NCBI GenBank assembly: GCA_022578605.1
Contig: MU394088.1
Coordinates: forward strand, 310,001 to 374,000
Length of the DNA stretch: 64,000 nucleotides
Direction of reading: 5' to 3'
Origin: Camillea tinctor
Lineage: Eukaryota; Ascomycota; Sordariomycetes; Xylariales; Xylariaceae
Positions 1 through 11,755 of this stretch are shown one piece after another. The stretch's first letter is position 1. Each line of letters starts with the position of its first letter. The notes under the pieces are model-generated. The model was not told where the DNA came from and searched no databases. It was given only the letters and a program-made list of their open reading frames with translations. A program made the translations under genes and the position numbers.

Positions 1-3000
1 GCAAATCAAGGGACCTTTCACCTTGGGGTTTGTTGCACATAGCGTACATACAAACCGCCACTGTGATTATCTCAGAGGATGGGGTAAAATGTGTGCTCGA
101 ACCAATCGGAATTCAGTTCATTAATCAAAAGCAGTAAACCGACAGAAGCAGCCAAGCCTTTTGGTGTTCTTTTCTTCTCTCGCAGCTCGGACACGTCGCG
201 TATCAGCTACTCCCCCCATGTCCAATCCACTTCCTACCAGGCTTTTTTCTTCCCTATTGCTTTGATCAGATATCGGAAACCGAGATCTGAGATACCAAGA
301 AAAATAAAGAGAGAAAGAAGAAACAGGCAAGTAGTAATGCAAGATCTGGTTTCTATTGTTAGGCGCACTTGAGTTACATACCCTAGATACCGAAAATTAA
401 TCCAGGGTCGTAGGATAAAGCGGAAAAGATAGGGCGTGGGGGTTTTGTTTAGGTGGTTTTGGTTGGGTTTACATTTTTGTAATGGATGAAAGGAGGGGTG
501 ACGAAACATCGCAAGCTACAGCTTGTGACTGTTTTGAGGCAATGCCGAGGCTAGACGGGTCCTCTTCACTCCCGCGTCTCCAAAAATAATTATAAGAACC
601 TTTCTCCAACTTAGATATGTCAGGAAGATATGTAGGTGATGTAGACAGCTTAGGCAGGAAACCGCATTTTGAAAAACCTGATAAGTACTACCTAACCAAG
701 GTAGTATGTGAACTTTCTCCCAGAAGAGAGCCATAATGTCGAGGGAAAACAGGTATGCCGAAGCCACAGAAGCACAATGCTCAGAAACATACATTGGGTA
801 CCTGAATCACGCAGGTCGATACCTGACCCAGCCAAGCTACTGAGAGGTTCGTGTCACGAACTGGCTCAGAGACAACCAGTTGTGCCATATAGCAAAGTCT
901 TCCTAGTGACTGACAGACTGGTCATTATTCTCCAATTCTGTATTACATCCGTTATCCCCATCCTGGAATGTGACAATTTGGAGCAATGAGGCCAGGCTCT
1001 CGTTTTTTCCCCTTACCGATCTACATTGGTGTTTAATAAGTTGGTATATTACCCATACCAATATCATGGTACTTTGCTTCGCCTCTCCTCGGGCAACAGG
1101 AGTCATTACTATTCTGTACAAGGATATCATTAGCAGCATGCAGAACATAGGATCACAGATACTATCTCGGTCAAGAGAAAGTGATTTCATACATTCTGAT
1201 GATGACCGGTTAGATATATTAAGCGGCGATGTGGCGTTAATATCAGAATAGAGCCGAACAATTGTAAAAGGCTAACCAATCTAAAAGTGCGACGACAATC
1301 ATGATTAAGAAAGATCATTACCGGTGAGCCGGCGATGACGATCTTTCGTCGCACATACATATATCCCACGTGGATTCCATAGTTGACGGCAACCGGGAAA
1401 GTAAAATAGCGTCGTGGAGTCAAGGTCCCGCCATTAATGGCGAGACATCGTACAAATGTTCTATGAGGTAATACAGAGCATGGACGCCGTATCCAAGGAT
1501 AAGAGAAACTGAACATTTCTTACGCGCGTTACCACTGGCGAGAACTTTGTCGCTATTATCCTGTAGTAATAGTAATAATTGTTACTTCGCTCTATCTAGT
1601 ACTCAGATGATAAGTGGGAAGAATACGGCGGGACCTTGCTACTTCTCATCCTGGGCGACGCTTTGAGCTAATTATAGTATTTCTGCTACTTGAGACTTGG
1701 TACTTATTAATTCTCATGCCTAGCTATATATAGCTAGAGATGCTTTACAAAACAGCGAGCTTTATCTGAAACCATGAGGTTTCTCTTCAGTTTCTATATC
1801 GGTTCCGCTGATGGTCATTGTATTATATGCACTTATAAACTCTGTGCGTATACAGGATACAGGTTGAACTTGAAGAATAATTTGAGCCTTAGTTCACATG
1901 GTCTAGGTCTTATAAACTCTCAGATAGATGTATAGATATTTATATCTTAAAAGGAGATTTCCCATCACTGTTTCGGGCCAGGCTATTACGCATATGAAAA
2001 TGTATTTTGAATCACTTACATGGCAGAGATAATAATATAGAGGAGCCTATTCCGGGAGAGGGACCGCAAGGGCAGTATCGGTTTCGCTATATATATCTTA
2101 CTGGTAAGTTCTCATGTATAAAAATATCGAATTTGAGTGCTTAGTAAGGCTCTCGAGTAGGCAATCTTGCAAGCTCATAATTATTCATAGCTTTCTACAC
2201 ATACATGAGCGGGACTTTTTTCTCTAGAAATAAGATCAATTCTTGTACAGGTTACCTATAGAGAACAAGCCTTTGTTTTAAATATAATGCTAATGTACAG
2301 CTTCTAACTAGAGCTCATGTGTTTTAGATTACCATCTTCCTTAAACTCATGAGTTCCGATGCTTAGTGAAGAAGGCAAAAGTGACCGTAGCCACTATGTT
2401 TATTCTAGAAGGCCAAAATACAAGAACATGTCCTAGAATTATTATAGCAAGTCATACGAAAAACATCGTAAAGGAGGTCCTGTTGTTCACTCACGACTCA
2501 CTGAAATATATGACAATTCAGGGGGCTTAGTTTCCTGCTTCTGTGAGGAATACTCAAGTTAAATCCTACCTGATGATATAGAGTGTTGTTTTACAGCAGA
2601 CTAGTTATTTGGAGCCACGGCTATATGTTCCGTGGGTAAGACTCTCTTTGAGGATTAGGGTCGGGTTATTTGGTTTTGGCATAACTTTTCTTCAGTAGGA
2701 TGATTATCCGAGAGAAGAGCTATATGATATGATAATAAGAATATTAATTATAAATTTCATCATTTTACATAGTATTATTCTCAGTATTGGAATATCCAAC
2801 TCAAGTTCCCTGTTCAGGGTGAAAGTTATTAGACCAACGAGACCACACGTAGTTTGGCGATCGGCGATAATATCTAACCTCAGATAAAGTGATAGGGGAT
2901 CAGTTCTTGAGGCGTGATTTTAACATGTAAGACTGTCATATATAGAATGTGACAAACTCACTGAGGGCTTATTATCATGTATGGAGAGGCCTGACCTCGA

Positions 3001-3633
3001 GTACATATGGTAAACCATAAGTCCATGTGAAATGATTCATTGATTCCTAACGGATGTCAACCACCTAGTAAATATGAGGTTATAGAATCCTTCGAAATTA
3101 CATCTATGATATTTTCCTAAGCCTACCCACGTTAACACCTTATTTGCTGATTGTGCTGCTGTGCCACCCGTATTTCGCGATAGATATGCGTATCGGGTCC
3201 CGTCGTTTACGGACGGGGGCTGAATCCTCCACGCCCTTTGATCCACGCCCTTTGTCACAAGCTTTTGACATATCTTTTACCAGGCACGAGAGATTAACCC
3301 TGAAATTGAGGCTCCGAGACATTGCAGCTTGTAGCCGTCTTACCCGTCTGACTGTTTACACATGACTCAGACGCGTATAAATCGGGGCATGATCCCCTTC
3401 TTGCCACCTCATTTGTATTGCTTGTAGTTATATCGTAAGACTGTGGAGTGAAGCATAAATTCATCACGTTGCTTATTTTCATACATATTCTATATTTCTT
3501 TCCTGTGGATTACCACGTGGCTATTAAACATCAGCAGAGCCCCCCTTTCTTTTAGGCCTTCTTGCCTAGGTTCTAGGTATTGGAATTTCCAGAGAGTGAA
3601 ATTTTTTTTACCGAATTGTTCTTAGGTATAATT
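1..3633. other. Gene-free, partly AT-rich region
   Basis: No reading frame here encodes a protein I recognise; the frames are short, overlap on both strands and lack typical coding composition. About 1560-3000 is visibly AT-rich with many TA steps and short TATATA runs, including a perfect 18-nt palindrome at 1720-1737. This could be old repeat DNA decayed by repeat-induced point mutation, but no element structure is visible. Confidence 0.6.
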
Positions 3634-4882
3634 ATGCCGAAAGGCGTCTCAGAAAAACTTAAAACGTATCGTGGCAATTGCCATTGTGCGGCGTATGTAT
3701 TCGAAGTCCGACTACCAGAAGTGAGGGAAGGGCATGAATGCAACTGCAGTTTCTGCCACAAGAGAGGCGGCATTATGCTTCCGGTCTGCGAGGAGGTGGC
3801 CTTTGTTCAGGGAAACGCAGACACGCTGAGAACCTACATGTTTGGTAGCAGACAATACAAGCATCAGGTAGGTATTATATACTCCTTTCCATGTAATGAC
3901 GAACCACTTGCTAGCTAGTAGGCTTCATATATATTAACTACCTGTATACCAGTCCTGTGCTACCTGCGGGAGTTACCTATTCTGCACCCGTACCTTAACC
4001 CATCCGCAGGATGAGAGCGAAGCGCCACAGGTGAGGGTGAATGTAAGTCAGCCATGTGCTTTCCCCATTCCCCCCTCTCTCTATATATAACTACGTAAAT
4101 ATGTATCTTATAAATAAGACCAGTCCTGATGGAAGAGACCAGGTTCGAGTTATACAAAACCTAGACGTATGGGGTTTAAATATTACAACGTGAGTAAGCC
4201 TCCAAGAGAAGCACACGATAGGATTGCCACTGAAACCTCAAAGTAACGATGGCGCCTCCGTGCCACCATTGTATACGCCACCGGTATTTAGGGGCCCGGA
4301 ACCTCCTGCCAAGATTGAAGGAGCCAATATATACACTGGAAGTTGCCATTGCGGAGCGGTCACTCTGGCTCTCAAGTCGAAGCCTCTAGACGGCAACTAC
4401 CAGGGAAGCACATTCGAGGAAATGGTGGTAGAATGTGATTGTAGCATATGCATCCGGGTAAGTAAGGATCCTCTTCTGTGCTAGGCTAGGTGTTGTGCTC
4501 TTATGGTAAATACTTAACATTTACTGACCACGTCTTTAACGGTTAACCCCTATGTACCTAGAACGCGTACTGTTGGATCTACCCTAACAAGCCGCAGCTC
4601 AGCATCACGGGGACTGAGAACCTATCATACTACACCTTCGGGACGGGCGTGTGGAAGAAGAGCTTCTGCCGAACGTGCGGCGTACAGATACACCATCACA
4701 TAGATGACTATAGCGAAGCGCAGCTGGCAGCCATGCCGGCGGAGGTAGCCGCATGGGCGGGGCCGAGACGAGACTGGTCACCCGTGAACCTCCGGGTGTT
4801 AGATGGCGTAGATTTGTCGATCTTAAAAATCGAGAGGCTTCGTGGATCTATCTTGCGTGGTGACCCATACGTGAACCCCTGA
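3634..4882 (+). CDS. Tandem GFA/CENP-V domain protein (putative glutathione-dependent formaldehyde-activating-like)
   Basis: Predicted exons are 3634-3867, 3953-4042, 4143-4173, 4222-4457 and 4562-4882. Each half carries a zinc-binding GFA-type domain. Domain 1 shows GNCHCAAYVF, ECNCSFCHKRG and, after intron 1, SCATCGSYLF. Domain 2 shows GSCHCGAVTL, ECDCSICIR and SFCRTCGVQIHHH. The linker (PPLYTPPVFRGPEPPA) and the C-terminal part (SPVNLRVLDGVDL) are typical of fungal two-domain GFA proteins. Such proteins are assigned to the S-hydroxymethylglutathione synthase superfamily, but most fungal members are uncharacterised and may simply bind zinc or glutathione. The frame is open upstream to 3580; I chose the ATG at 3634 because family-like sequence begins just after it. 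Intron 3 (4174-4221) has a weak GTTTAA donor, the only choice I found that restores the conserved join LDVWGLPLKP. Exon 3 is only 31 nt. An inactive or mutated allele is possible. Confidence 0.8.
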
Positions 4883-6368
4883 ATCAGGGGTAGTGTGATT
4901 ATTGATCGAGAGGGAAGGCGGATAGGGGAAAAAAAAGGGAAAAAAAAGTTCTTCTAAACCTGGATAGGAAGTCTGGTTGTTGTTGTTGTCGTTGTTGTTG
5001 AGCGGCAATAGGAATAGGAATAAAGATCAACGACAAGATACTCTCTTTTTACGATCGACATGAAAATTCTTAAATTCCCCGTCGCGCGCGTATACGGGGA
5101 ATATGTAGTGTAGATAATGCCCCTGGCCCTACCTACGTCTTCTAAAGGAAGGACAAGTTCGGCACGATGATATCGCCTTGCCATGCTGCTTCGCCTTCTG
5201 GAGATGGTTATTGGTGCGCATGACGTTAGCGGGGCGTCTTCTTTTTTAAATCGGAGGAATGACCCTGACGACGATGACGCTCAAGCTCCACATCACTGCA
5301 CTAGTTGTAGAGTTGGTATAGTGTTAGCCATACCGTGCTGCGTGTGTATGTGGTATGTGTATGTATATGTACAGAGGGGAAACAAGTCCGGAAACAAGAG
5401 AAGGAGAATGGGAATACATGGATATTGATCTAGTTACGAGACAGTGTGCCTTCTGCCTCATCCGGGTCAAGTCACAGGTTAACTTGGTTCCAGAATTCCT
5501 TTTTATGTCTCTCTTGTATTGTTTCGTGCATAAGAGACAAACCGGGGAGGAGGAGGGGCAAAAGGGGTGAGGGGTGAGGGAGTGGGTTCCTAAGTGGGAT
5601 TATCCCGGTCTTCTAATAAGTTAGGTTAGGTACTTAAGTACTTAGATCTACATGACGAATTGTCGATAAGCGTAACCTGTCTGCCTATGTAGGTTATCCG
5701 GTTTTCATGTCCCAAGGTTGCAATAAGTAGGTTATGGAAATCCGATCATGATATGTATAAGTGGGGGGAGGGGTAAAAAGAAAAGAGAAGTCATACTTGA
5801 TAGTATACTACATCAAGTACATACACAAATAAATAAATAAATATATTTATATATTTATACTTTATAACTCACACATATCTAGTCAAGATGTAGGTAACCT
5901 ATATAATTATCCAGGTAGTATACTATTATAAGTAGGAAAGACCATAGCAAGCGGTGTGGTGTATAAAAAGTATACATACATAGGTAACATGCATGCATAC
6001 ATACATCACCGGGATGGGGCTGCTTCGTTTTGAATTTTTAGTGTATGTACTAGGTTAAAAACCATTGTACACGAGCTCGACCAAGATCGGCCGCTGTGAC
6101 ACTGATGCCGGAGAGAGGAAGACCTAGGTACGAGGAGGGGGGGTTGTGACCTTAGCTACTTGGGGACCTAAACAACTGTGACGGAATCAGAAGGAATATT
6201 TAAGATCGAACAACCCCCCGCTGTAGTCTTTCTTTTTCTTGCCTATACAAATAAATCCCAATCCTAACCTTCTGACCTACGTAAATTTCCTTGTCTCTTC
6301 TACACTCCGACCAAAACAGACAGATAGACAGACATATAGACAGACAGAAGAGAGACATAGACGTTACC
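4883..6368. other. Intergenic region with several microsatellites
   Basis: No convincing gene. It contains a TTG/GTT run (4976-5000), an AAAT/ATATTTAT run (5827-5859), CATGCATACATACAT near 5990-6006 and a degenerate GACAGA run (6317-6347) just upstream of the aldo-keto reductase start. Short frames at 5183-5570 overlap and resemble nothing known. Confidence 0.6.
5827..5859. repeat. AAAT/ATTT microsatellite
   Basis: Tandem AAAT units run into TATATTTATATATTTAT. This is a simple AT-rich repeat. Confidence 0.8.
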
Positions 6369-7462
6369 ATGGCCGAAGCAAAGCACACTAGGTAAGAAGG
6401 TTTCCCCCTTGCTTGAGGTTTGACTACTTGTGCCTGCATGTGAGAACTCCTGACTTACGAAGCCCCCATTCCTACGCGGATTTGTAGCAAGACTTATACC
6501 CTCGCCTCGGGCGACAAGATCCCCGCCATCGGTCTCGGCACCTGGCAGTCACCCAATGACCAGGTCACAGCGGCGGTTAAGCACGCCATCGATGTGGGAT
6601 ACCGGTACATCGACACCGCGCTGGCGTACGGCAACGAGGCGGCCGTGGGTGAAGGTGTGCGGGCAGCGGGCGTGCCCCGTGAGCAGCTTTGGATCACCAC
6701 CAAGCTCGACAACCCGTGGCACAAGCGCGTGGCCGAGGGTATCGACACGTCGCTGAAGAACCTCGGCATGGACTATGTTGACCTCTACCTCATGCACTGG
6801 CCCAGCTCGACGCGGCCCGATGACCTCAAGAAGCACTACGACGACTGGAACTTCATCGACACGTGGCGCGAGATGCAGAAGCTTGTCGGTACCGGCAAGG
6901 TCCGCAACATTGGCGTGTCCAACTTTGGCATCACGAACCTGGAGAAGTTGTTGAACGACCCCTCTTGCAAGGTACGGCTCAAGTAACGTGACTGTGAAAG
7001 GAGATAATAGAGTGGTGAAGAGAGAGAGAGAGAGAGAGAAAGAATAAGCTGACTTATATGCCTCATCCATAGATCGTCCCCGCAGTCAACCAGATCGAGC
7101 TCCACCCTAACAACCCGTCGCCCAAGCTGGTGGCGTACTGCAAGGAGAAAGGTATCCATGTGACGGGATACTCTTGCCTCGGCAGCACAAACTCCCCGCT
7201 CTATAAGGACCCGACGCTGCTTGACCTAGCAGCCAAGAAGGGTCGGACGCCGCAGCAGTGCCTGCTGCAGTGGGGCATCCAGAACGGCTGGGACGTGATT
7301 CCTAAGTCGGTCACGCCGGAGCGTATCGAGGCCAACTTCGCTCTCGACGGCTGGTCGCTAGATGACGAGGAGTTGAAGCAGCTGTCGAGCCTCAAGGACC
7401 GCTTCAAGGTCTGCGGGGACGCCTGGTTGCCCGTTAAAGTCTTCTTCGGTGATGACGAGTAA
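6369..7462 (+). CDS. Aldo-keto reductase (NADPH-dependent aldehyde/ketone reductase)
   Basis: Exons 6369-6391, 6488-6971 and 7073-7462 give 298 aa, the usual AKR length. The (beta/alpha)8 reductase begins with DKIPAIGLGTWQ. The catalytic tetrad is complete: Asp50 and Tyr55 in YIDTALAYGNE, Lys80 in WITTKLD and His111 in LYLMHWP. The cofactor segment IPKSVTPERI near the C-terminus has the Lys, Ser and Arg that normally hold the NADPH phosphate. It resembles fungal glycerol dehydrogenase/xylose reductase-type AKRs, which reduce sugar-derived or other aldehydes in the cytosol; the exact substrate cannot be read from the sequence. Exon 1 is only 23 nt, and its join gives MAEAKHTSKTYTLASG in frame. 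Intron 2 contains a GA microsatellite. The gene is convergent with the HIT-family gene, about 370 bp between stop codons. Confidence 0.92.
7019..7039 (+). repeat. (GA)n microsatellite inside an intron
   Basis: About ten AG/GA units lie in intron 2 of the aldo-keto reductase gene, upstream of the acceptor at 7071-7072. Confidence 0.85.
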
Positions 7463-7834
7463 AAGGGGTATTCATGATGATGGTGATTCGGGGAGAGGGC
7501 TAGGTTACATGATATGACATGATACGACATCGAGCTGATTTCTCTTTTTTCCCCTCGGGCCTTTTTCCCCCCTCCCCTTAAAAATTTATAAAATTTAGAC
7601 ACTTAGACAGATTATATAGATCTTTTTACCACCAAGAGATCCGCCGCTGGCTGCTGCTGTATAAGGCTCATGTCCTCTAAAATATCTCTTCTCGTTCACT
7701 GCTATGCTCGTCTCATCTCTTTAAATTAACCCCTGAAAATCTTCAATCTTTTGACTTCTGACCTTTTGACTGTATGCAACCAGACATAAATCATCACCCA
7801 TAATAATACTCCGTTCCCTAATCTTTCCAAACCC
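7463..7834. other. Intergenic, convergent 3' ends
   Basis: This short interval separates the 3' ends of the aldo-keto reductase and HIT-family genes. It is pyrimidine-rich and AT-rich, as expected of 3' untranslated sequence. No gene was seen. Confidence 0.6.
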
Positions 7835-8488
7835 TCAAAGCTTCCCCCTTATCAACCCCTTCTCCTTCTCCTTCTCCTCCCTCACCACCTCCGCCACACA
7901 TCTCCTCACCTCCGCCGCCAGCGCCTCTCCCTCCCCCTCATCCAGATCCTCCCTCACCCCCCTCCCGAACATAGTAAAGCTCCGCCGCGCCCTCTCGCTC
8001 TCGGCCCGTATCCCCGGCCGCGGGATAACGTGGTAGTGCACGTGCCCCACGACCTGGGCGGCGGCGGCGCCGTTGTTCTGCACCACGTTCCAGTCCGGCG
8101 TGGCCGTCGCGCGCGCCACCGCCGCCGACAGCACGCGCAGCTGCGCGCCCAGCTCGGCGGCCTCGGCGGCGCTCACGTCGGTGAGGCGCGCGGCATGCGA
8201 GCGCGGGCACAGGAGCAGGTGCCCCCGCGAGAGCGGCTGGATGTCGAGGAAGGCTATTAGGACGGGCGTGGAGAGGACGACGTAGGCGGGCGGGGTGAGG
8301 AGGGAGGGTGAGAGGGAAGGGGAGGAGGCGGGAGGGGGGCTGGCGGGAGGGTAGGGGCCGTAGGTTTGGGCGATTTTGCAGAAGGGGCAGGGGTCTTCGG
8401 GGGAGGAGAGGGGGTTTGGGTCGAAGGTGTTGTCGCTGTTGTCGTTATTGTTGTTGTTGGTTTCGGGTTTGTTGTTGATGGGTGACAT
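7835..8488 (-). CDS. HIT-family nucleotide hydrolase/transferase
   Basis: A single exon of 217 aa. The N-terminus is a low-complexity Asn/Asp-rich stretch followed by PCPFCKIA, a Cys pair typical of HIT proteins. The core includes FLDIQPLSRGHLLLCPRSH and ends in the histidine triad GHVHYHVIPR (His-x-His-x-His-x-x), whose middle His is the nucleophile in the superfamily. HIT proteins hydrolyse or transfer nucleotides such as dinucleoside polyphosphates or AMP-conjugates. This one could be Hint-like or Ap4A hydrolase-like; the sequence does not settle which. A proline/serine-rich insertion follows the Cys pair, and the C-terminus is a charged Glu/Lys-rich tail. The gene is strongly GC-rich compared with its flanks. 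It is divergent from RPB12, with 645 bp between the start codons. Confidence 0.88.
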   Translation of the reverse strand: MSPINNKPETNNNNNDNSDNTFDPNPLSSPEDPCPFCKIAQTYGPYPPASPPPASSPSLSPSLLTPPAYVVLSTPVLIAFLDIQPLSRGHLLLCPRSHAARLTDVSAAEAAELGAQLRVLSAAVARATATPDWNVVQNNGAAAAQVVGHVHYHVIPRPGIRAESERARRSFTMFGRGVREDLDEGEGEALAAEVRRCVAEVVREEKEKEKGLIRGKL

Positions 8489-9133
8489 GGTTTTTTGGTG
8501 GTTTAGGTATGTTTACGGAGTACGATAGGTGGTAAAGTAGATATAAGTAATGTATTGGGTGACGTAGGTAGGCAGGGTATTATGGATATTAAGTCTCTTA
8601 GAGTGCTACCGATATGGTCCCATCACGATGTATTCGAGAAACGAATTGGCTAGTTATGTAGAAGATATTGGCAGTGAATTAATTCATCGTATTATAAAGT
8701 CGTATCTACCAATGTTTATAAGTCTGGTATAAGTCGGGTGTACTACTTACCTAAATATGTAGGTACGGGGGAGCTTTAAGCAAGCCTAGTTGCCCAGGTA
8801 TGTAAATTACTGGCCGAGGTTAAGATGTGGCTGGTCCCTTACTAAATACAGGGGTTCCCCAAGTAAAAAACTTAGCTGTAACTTTTACCTAAAATTCTGC
8901 CGCTTCCACTAACTTACCGCCTTTTTTTCTTCTTTCATTCACTTACTAACCAGCCTAACCTAGTACCTAGTAACTATATCTGACTGACCTTCTTTTCTCT
9001 TTACTACATCATCATTTTCGTTTTCTTTCCATCAATCACGTACGCCTTCCACGTCAACTCAACCCGCGACTGAACGGCTTCATCTTTACCGCAAAATAAA
9101 CAAATACAAATCAACGAATAAGCAAAAAGAAAC
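8489..9133. promoter_or_regulatory. Shared divergent promoter region (HIT gene / RPB12)
   Basis: This 645-bp interval lies between two start codons pointing away from each other. It is AT-rich with TAGGTA motifs and a CT-rich stretch upstream of RPB12. No specific transcription-factor site is claimed. Confidence 0.5.
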
Positions 9134-9524
9134 ATGTCCCGTGAAGCCTACCAAATCCCTACCGGCTCCGGCAGCGGCAGCGCGCCGGGAGGAGGCGCCG
9201 GCGCAGGATCCGGGCTGGCGCGTCCCTTCGACCCCGACAGTGTGACTATGGCCTACATCTGCGGCGACTGCGGCTCCAAGTTCCCTCTGCGCCGCAGCGA
9301 CCCTATCCGTTGCAAGGAGTGCGGCTGCCGTGTGCTGTACAAGGAGCGGACTAAGAGGTAAGCTGGAAAAGAAAGCGAAGCAAAGGGGGAGAGAAATAGA
9401 AAGAGAATGGGAGGGAACTAATTGTTTCTACCTCTTTTTCGTTTCTTTCCCTAGGTTTCAGACTAGGGTTATGAATGTTGAGACTGATCTGTTATCTAGA
9501 ATGGTTCAATTCGAAGCGCGATAA
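9134..9524 (+). CDS. RPB12: DNA-directed RNA polymerases I, II and III subunit RPABC4
   Basis: Exons 9134-9357 and 9500-9524 encode 82 aa. The zinc ribbon is clear: [14 protein letters not shown] followed by [17 protein letters not shown], giving the C-x2-C and C-x2-C ligands. Intron 1 splits an Arg codon, and the 25-nt last exon supplies the invariant family C-terminus MVQFEAR. This is the smallest shared subunit of the three nuclear RNA polymerases, bridging Rpb2 and Rpb3. The Gly/Ser-rich stretch before the ribbon is a longer N-terminus than in yeast. The last exon is too short for ORF scanning, so the gene is easily truncated in automated annotation. It is convergent with the GPN-loop GTPase gene downstream, whose product family assists RNA polymerase II assembly. 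Confidence 0.95.
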
Positions 9525-10447
9525 TGATGACAATCGGTGATGCTTTACGATTTTTTTTTTTTCAAAAAAAGGGGAGAAGAAAAGGAAAGAAAGAAAAGGA
9601 AATAATAGGGTACACCCAAAACACAACCATAGACTACTAGGGGAGGATGAGGAAAGAAAAGCGAAACCGAGGAAAATGCGCTCTCCACGTCCCACGATTT
9701 GATCCTTCTGCTACCACCGACTTGTCCTACGGCTATCGTCATCCTTCATCGTAACAAGAACCCCCCTATCACGAACAGATCAGATGGTTTTCTCGTTGTA
9801 TTAGTTTATGGGCCGAGTGTAGGGCAGGTAGAGGTATATGAAGAAGAGAAGTTCGTCTAGAAGGAACAATGGGATAGAAAGACGACTGGACGGGACGCCT
9901 AAGGTTGACATATACTACACAAGAAGCAAGCAGGTAGTCAAAGGGCCTGGCTAATATCCACAGCCGTATCGTTATTTGTCATGTATCATGTGGCTTGCCA
10001 TTACCTTAGGTACATAGGTTACCTACATGCATATACAATATACTATAACCTACCTACCAAACCCACATGCTTGCTCTATGCATGGCGACAGGGGAGAGAG
10101 CACCTGGGAATAGGAGTTTGCGAGAAAACTCACTCTCCAATAGATCAACTGGTTTTATTTATATTTATCTCCTCTTTCTTCACCCCGAGATGAAGAACTC
10201 AAATCAAACCAAATCAATAATGGTATCATTACGCCTGTTTGTACATGCCTACCACCCAGCCTAATTTGCCTATGTAACCGTGTATAAAATGGACTCCCTT
10301 TCCGAATTCCTTGCTTGTAAAAGAGAAAATCTTGAACTATATCCCGCCTCTCTCTCTCTCATCGTTCCTCTTTTCTCTCTTCTCTCTTCTCCTACATGAC
10401 CTGACTTAATCTGACCTAAACCTGAACCTGATTCTACATTCCTCCCT
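9525..10447. other. Intergenic, convergent 3' ends of RPB12 and NPA3
   Basis: This holds A/T-rich 3' flanks, including a T11 run then A7 near 9550-9568, and TACCTACC-type motifs at 10010-10060. Frames here have no recognisable product. Confidence 0.6.
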
Positions 10448-11755
10448 TTATTTCCTTTGCGCATGTAAGTACTTGGCAAAGCTGGCATCTTCCATAGTCG
10501 AATCCATGTTCGCTTCCATAGCGGCTTCGTACCGCGCCTGCAAGCCCTCGCGATCGTACTCATCATCTACATCTGCGTAGTCATCGGCGTCCCGGTCATC
10601 ATCATCGCTCGGGACATCCATGTCGTCATCATCATCATCATCATCATTGCCATTCTTCGCGGGCGTCTTCTTGGATGAGCTGCCCTCGCCGTCGGTGGCC
10701 ATGGACATGCCGCGCATCATCTTGTCGAGCTCCTTCTCGCGGGCCCTGCGCTTCTGGTCGTCGCGCTCCTTGCGCTTGCGCTCGAGTTCGGGGAGGTAGT
10801 CGCGCGTGAACTCGTCGGCCTTCTCGCGCACGGCAGCAAAGAAGTCGTCGACGCCGGCGCCCGTCATGGACGACACCCCGACCACACTGAGGTGCGCGTA
10901 GAACTCCTCGAGCATGAGGCTCATCGAGTTGAGCAGGCTGCTCATGTACCCGCTGCCCATGCCCTCGCCCTCGACCCCACCGAACGCGTTGCCCTCCTCG
11001 TCGGCGGCCAGGGCGGCTTGGAAGGCGTCGTAGTCGGTCATCCACTCCTTCGCGAAGTCGGCGTCCCGCACGTCCGTCTTGTTGAACACGAGGATCATGG
11101 GTAGCTTTGTCTTGTACAGGATCGAGCAGGCGTATAGCATGTTGCTCATGAAGGTGCTTGTCGACGCTGTGCGTGGGGTGTCGATCACGTAGGCGATGAC
11201 GGTGGGGAAGGAGGAGGCAAGAGACTCGAGGAGGATCTGGCCCGAGGCGGACCACACGAAGACTTCAATCTGGCCAGCTGCAATATGCTAGGTTAGTTTG
11301 GGCTTATTCACTCTAAGGGCAAGTAAGTAATACATACGAGTATCAACTAGTATATTCTTGATCAGCTTCTTGTTCGGGTTCTCCGGGTCGGGGCCGGCAC
11401 GCTTCTCGAGCAGGCCGAGGATCTGGTCGACCTTGGTGGCAAACAGGTTCAGGGAGGTCAGGATGCCGCCGTTAGGCCCTAGGTTGTACTGCTTCATGAC
11501 CTCCTTGTAGTTGACCGAATCGCGGATGTCGATGTTGCTCTCGAACGGCACGTTGAGCACGGCCGGGTCAAGGTTGATGACGTATGGCGGTTCCTTTTGT
11601 CCATGCAGGTGGGCGTTGATCCGCTGCATGAATGTCGTCTTGCCCGAGCCAGCCATACCTACACATACTATGGCTACCGGCTTCTGCTGCTGCTGTTGGG
11701 ATGTACTCGCTGTACCCGCAGCCGGCGGGGGAGCCGATGTCGATGATTCTGCCAT
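10448..11755 (-). CDS. NPA3: GPN-loop GTPase 1 (RNA polymerase II assembly and import factor)
   Basis: Exons 11338-11755 and 10448-11277 (minus strand) encode 415 aa. The N-terminal P-loop [10 protein letters not shown], the diagnostic Gly-Pro-Asn in [10 protein letters not shown], the switch ILVDTPGQIEVF rebuilt exactly across the 60-nt intron, and the base-recognition motif VFNKTD identify the GPN family. The C-terminal half has a Lys/Arg/Glu-rich helical stretch, then a long Asp run and a final segment ending [11 protein letters not shown]. Yeast Npa3 and human GPN1 bind RNA polymerase II with partner GPN proteins and are needed for its assembly and nuclear import. The start is the first ATG, followed by an Ala/Ser/Gln linker. 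It lies tail to tail with RPB12, a polymerase subunit. Confidence 0.95.
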
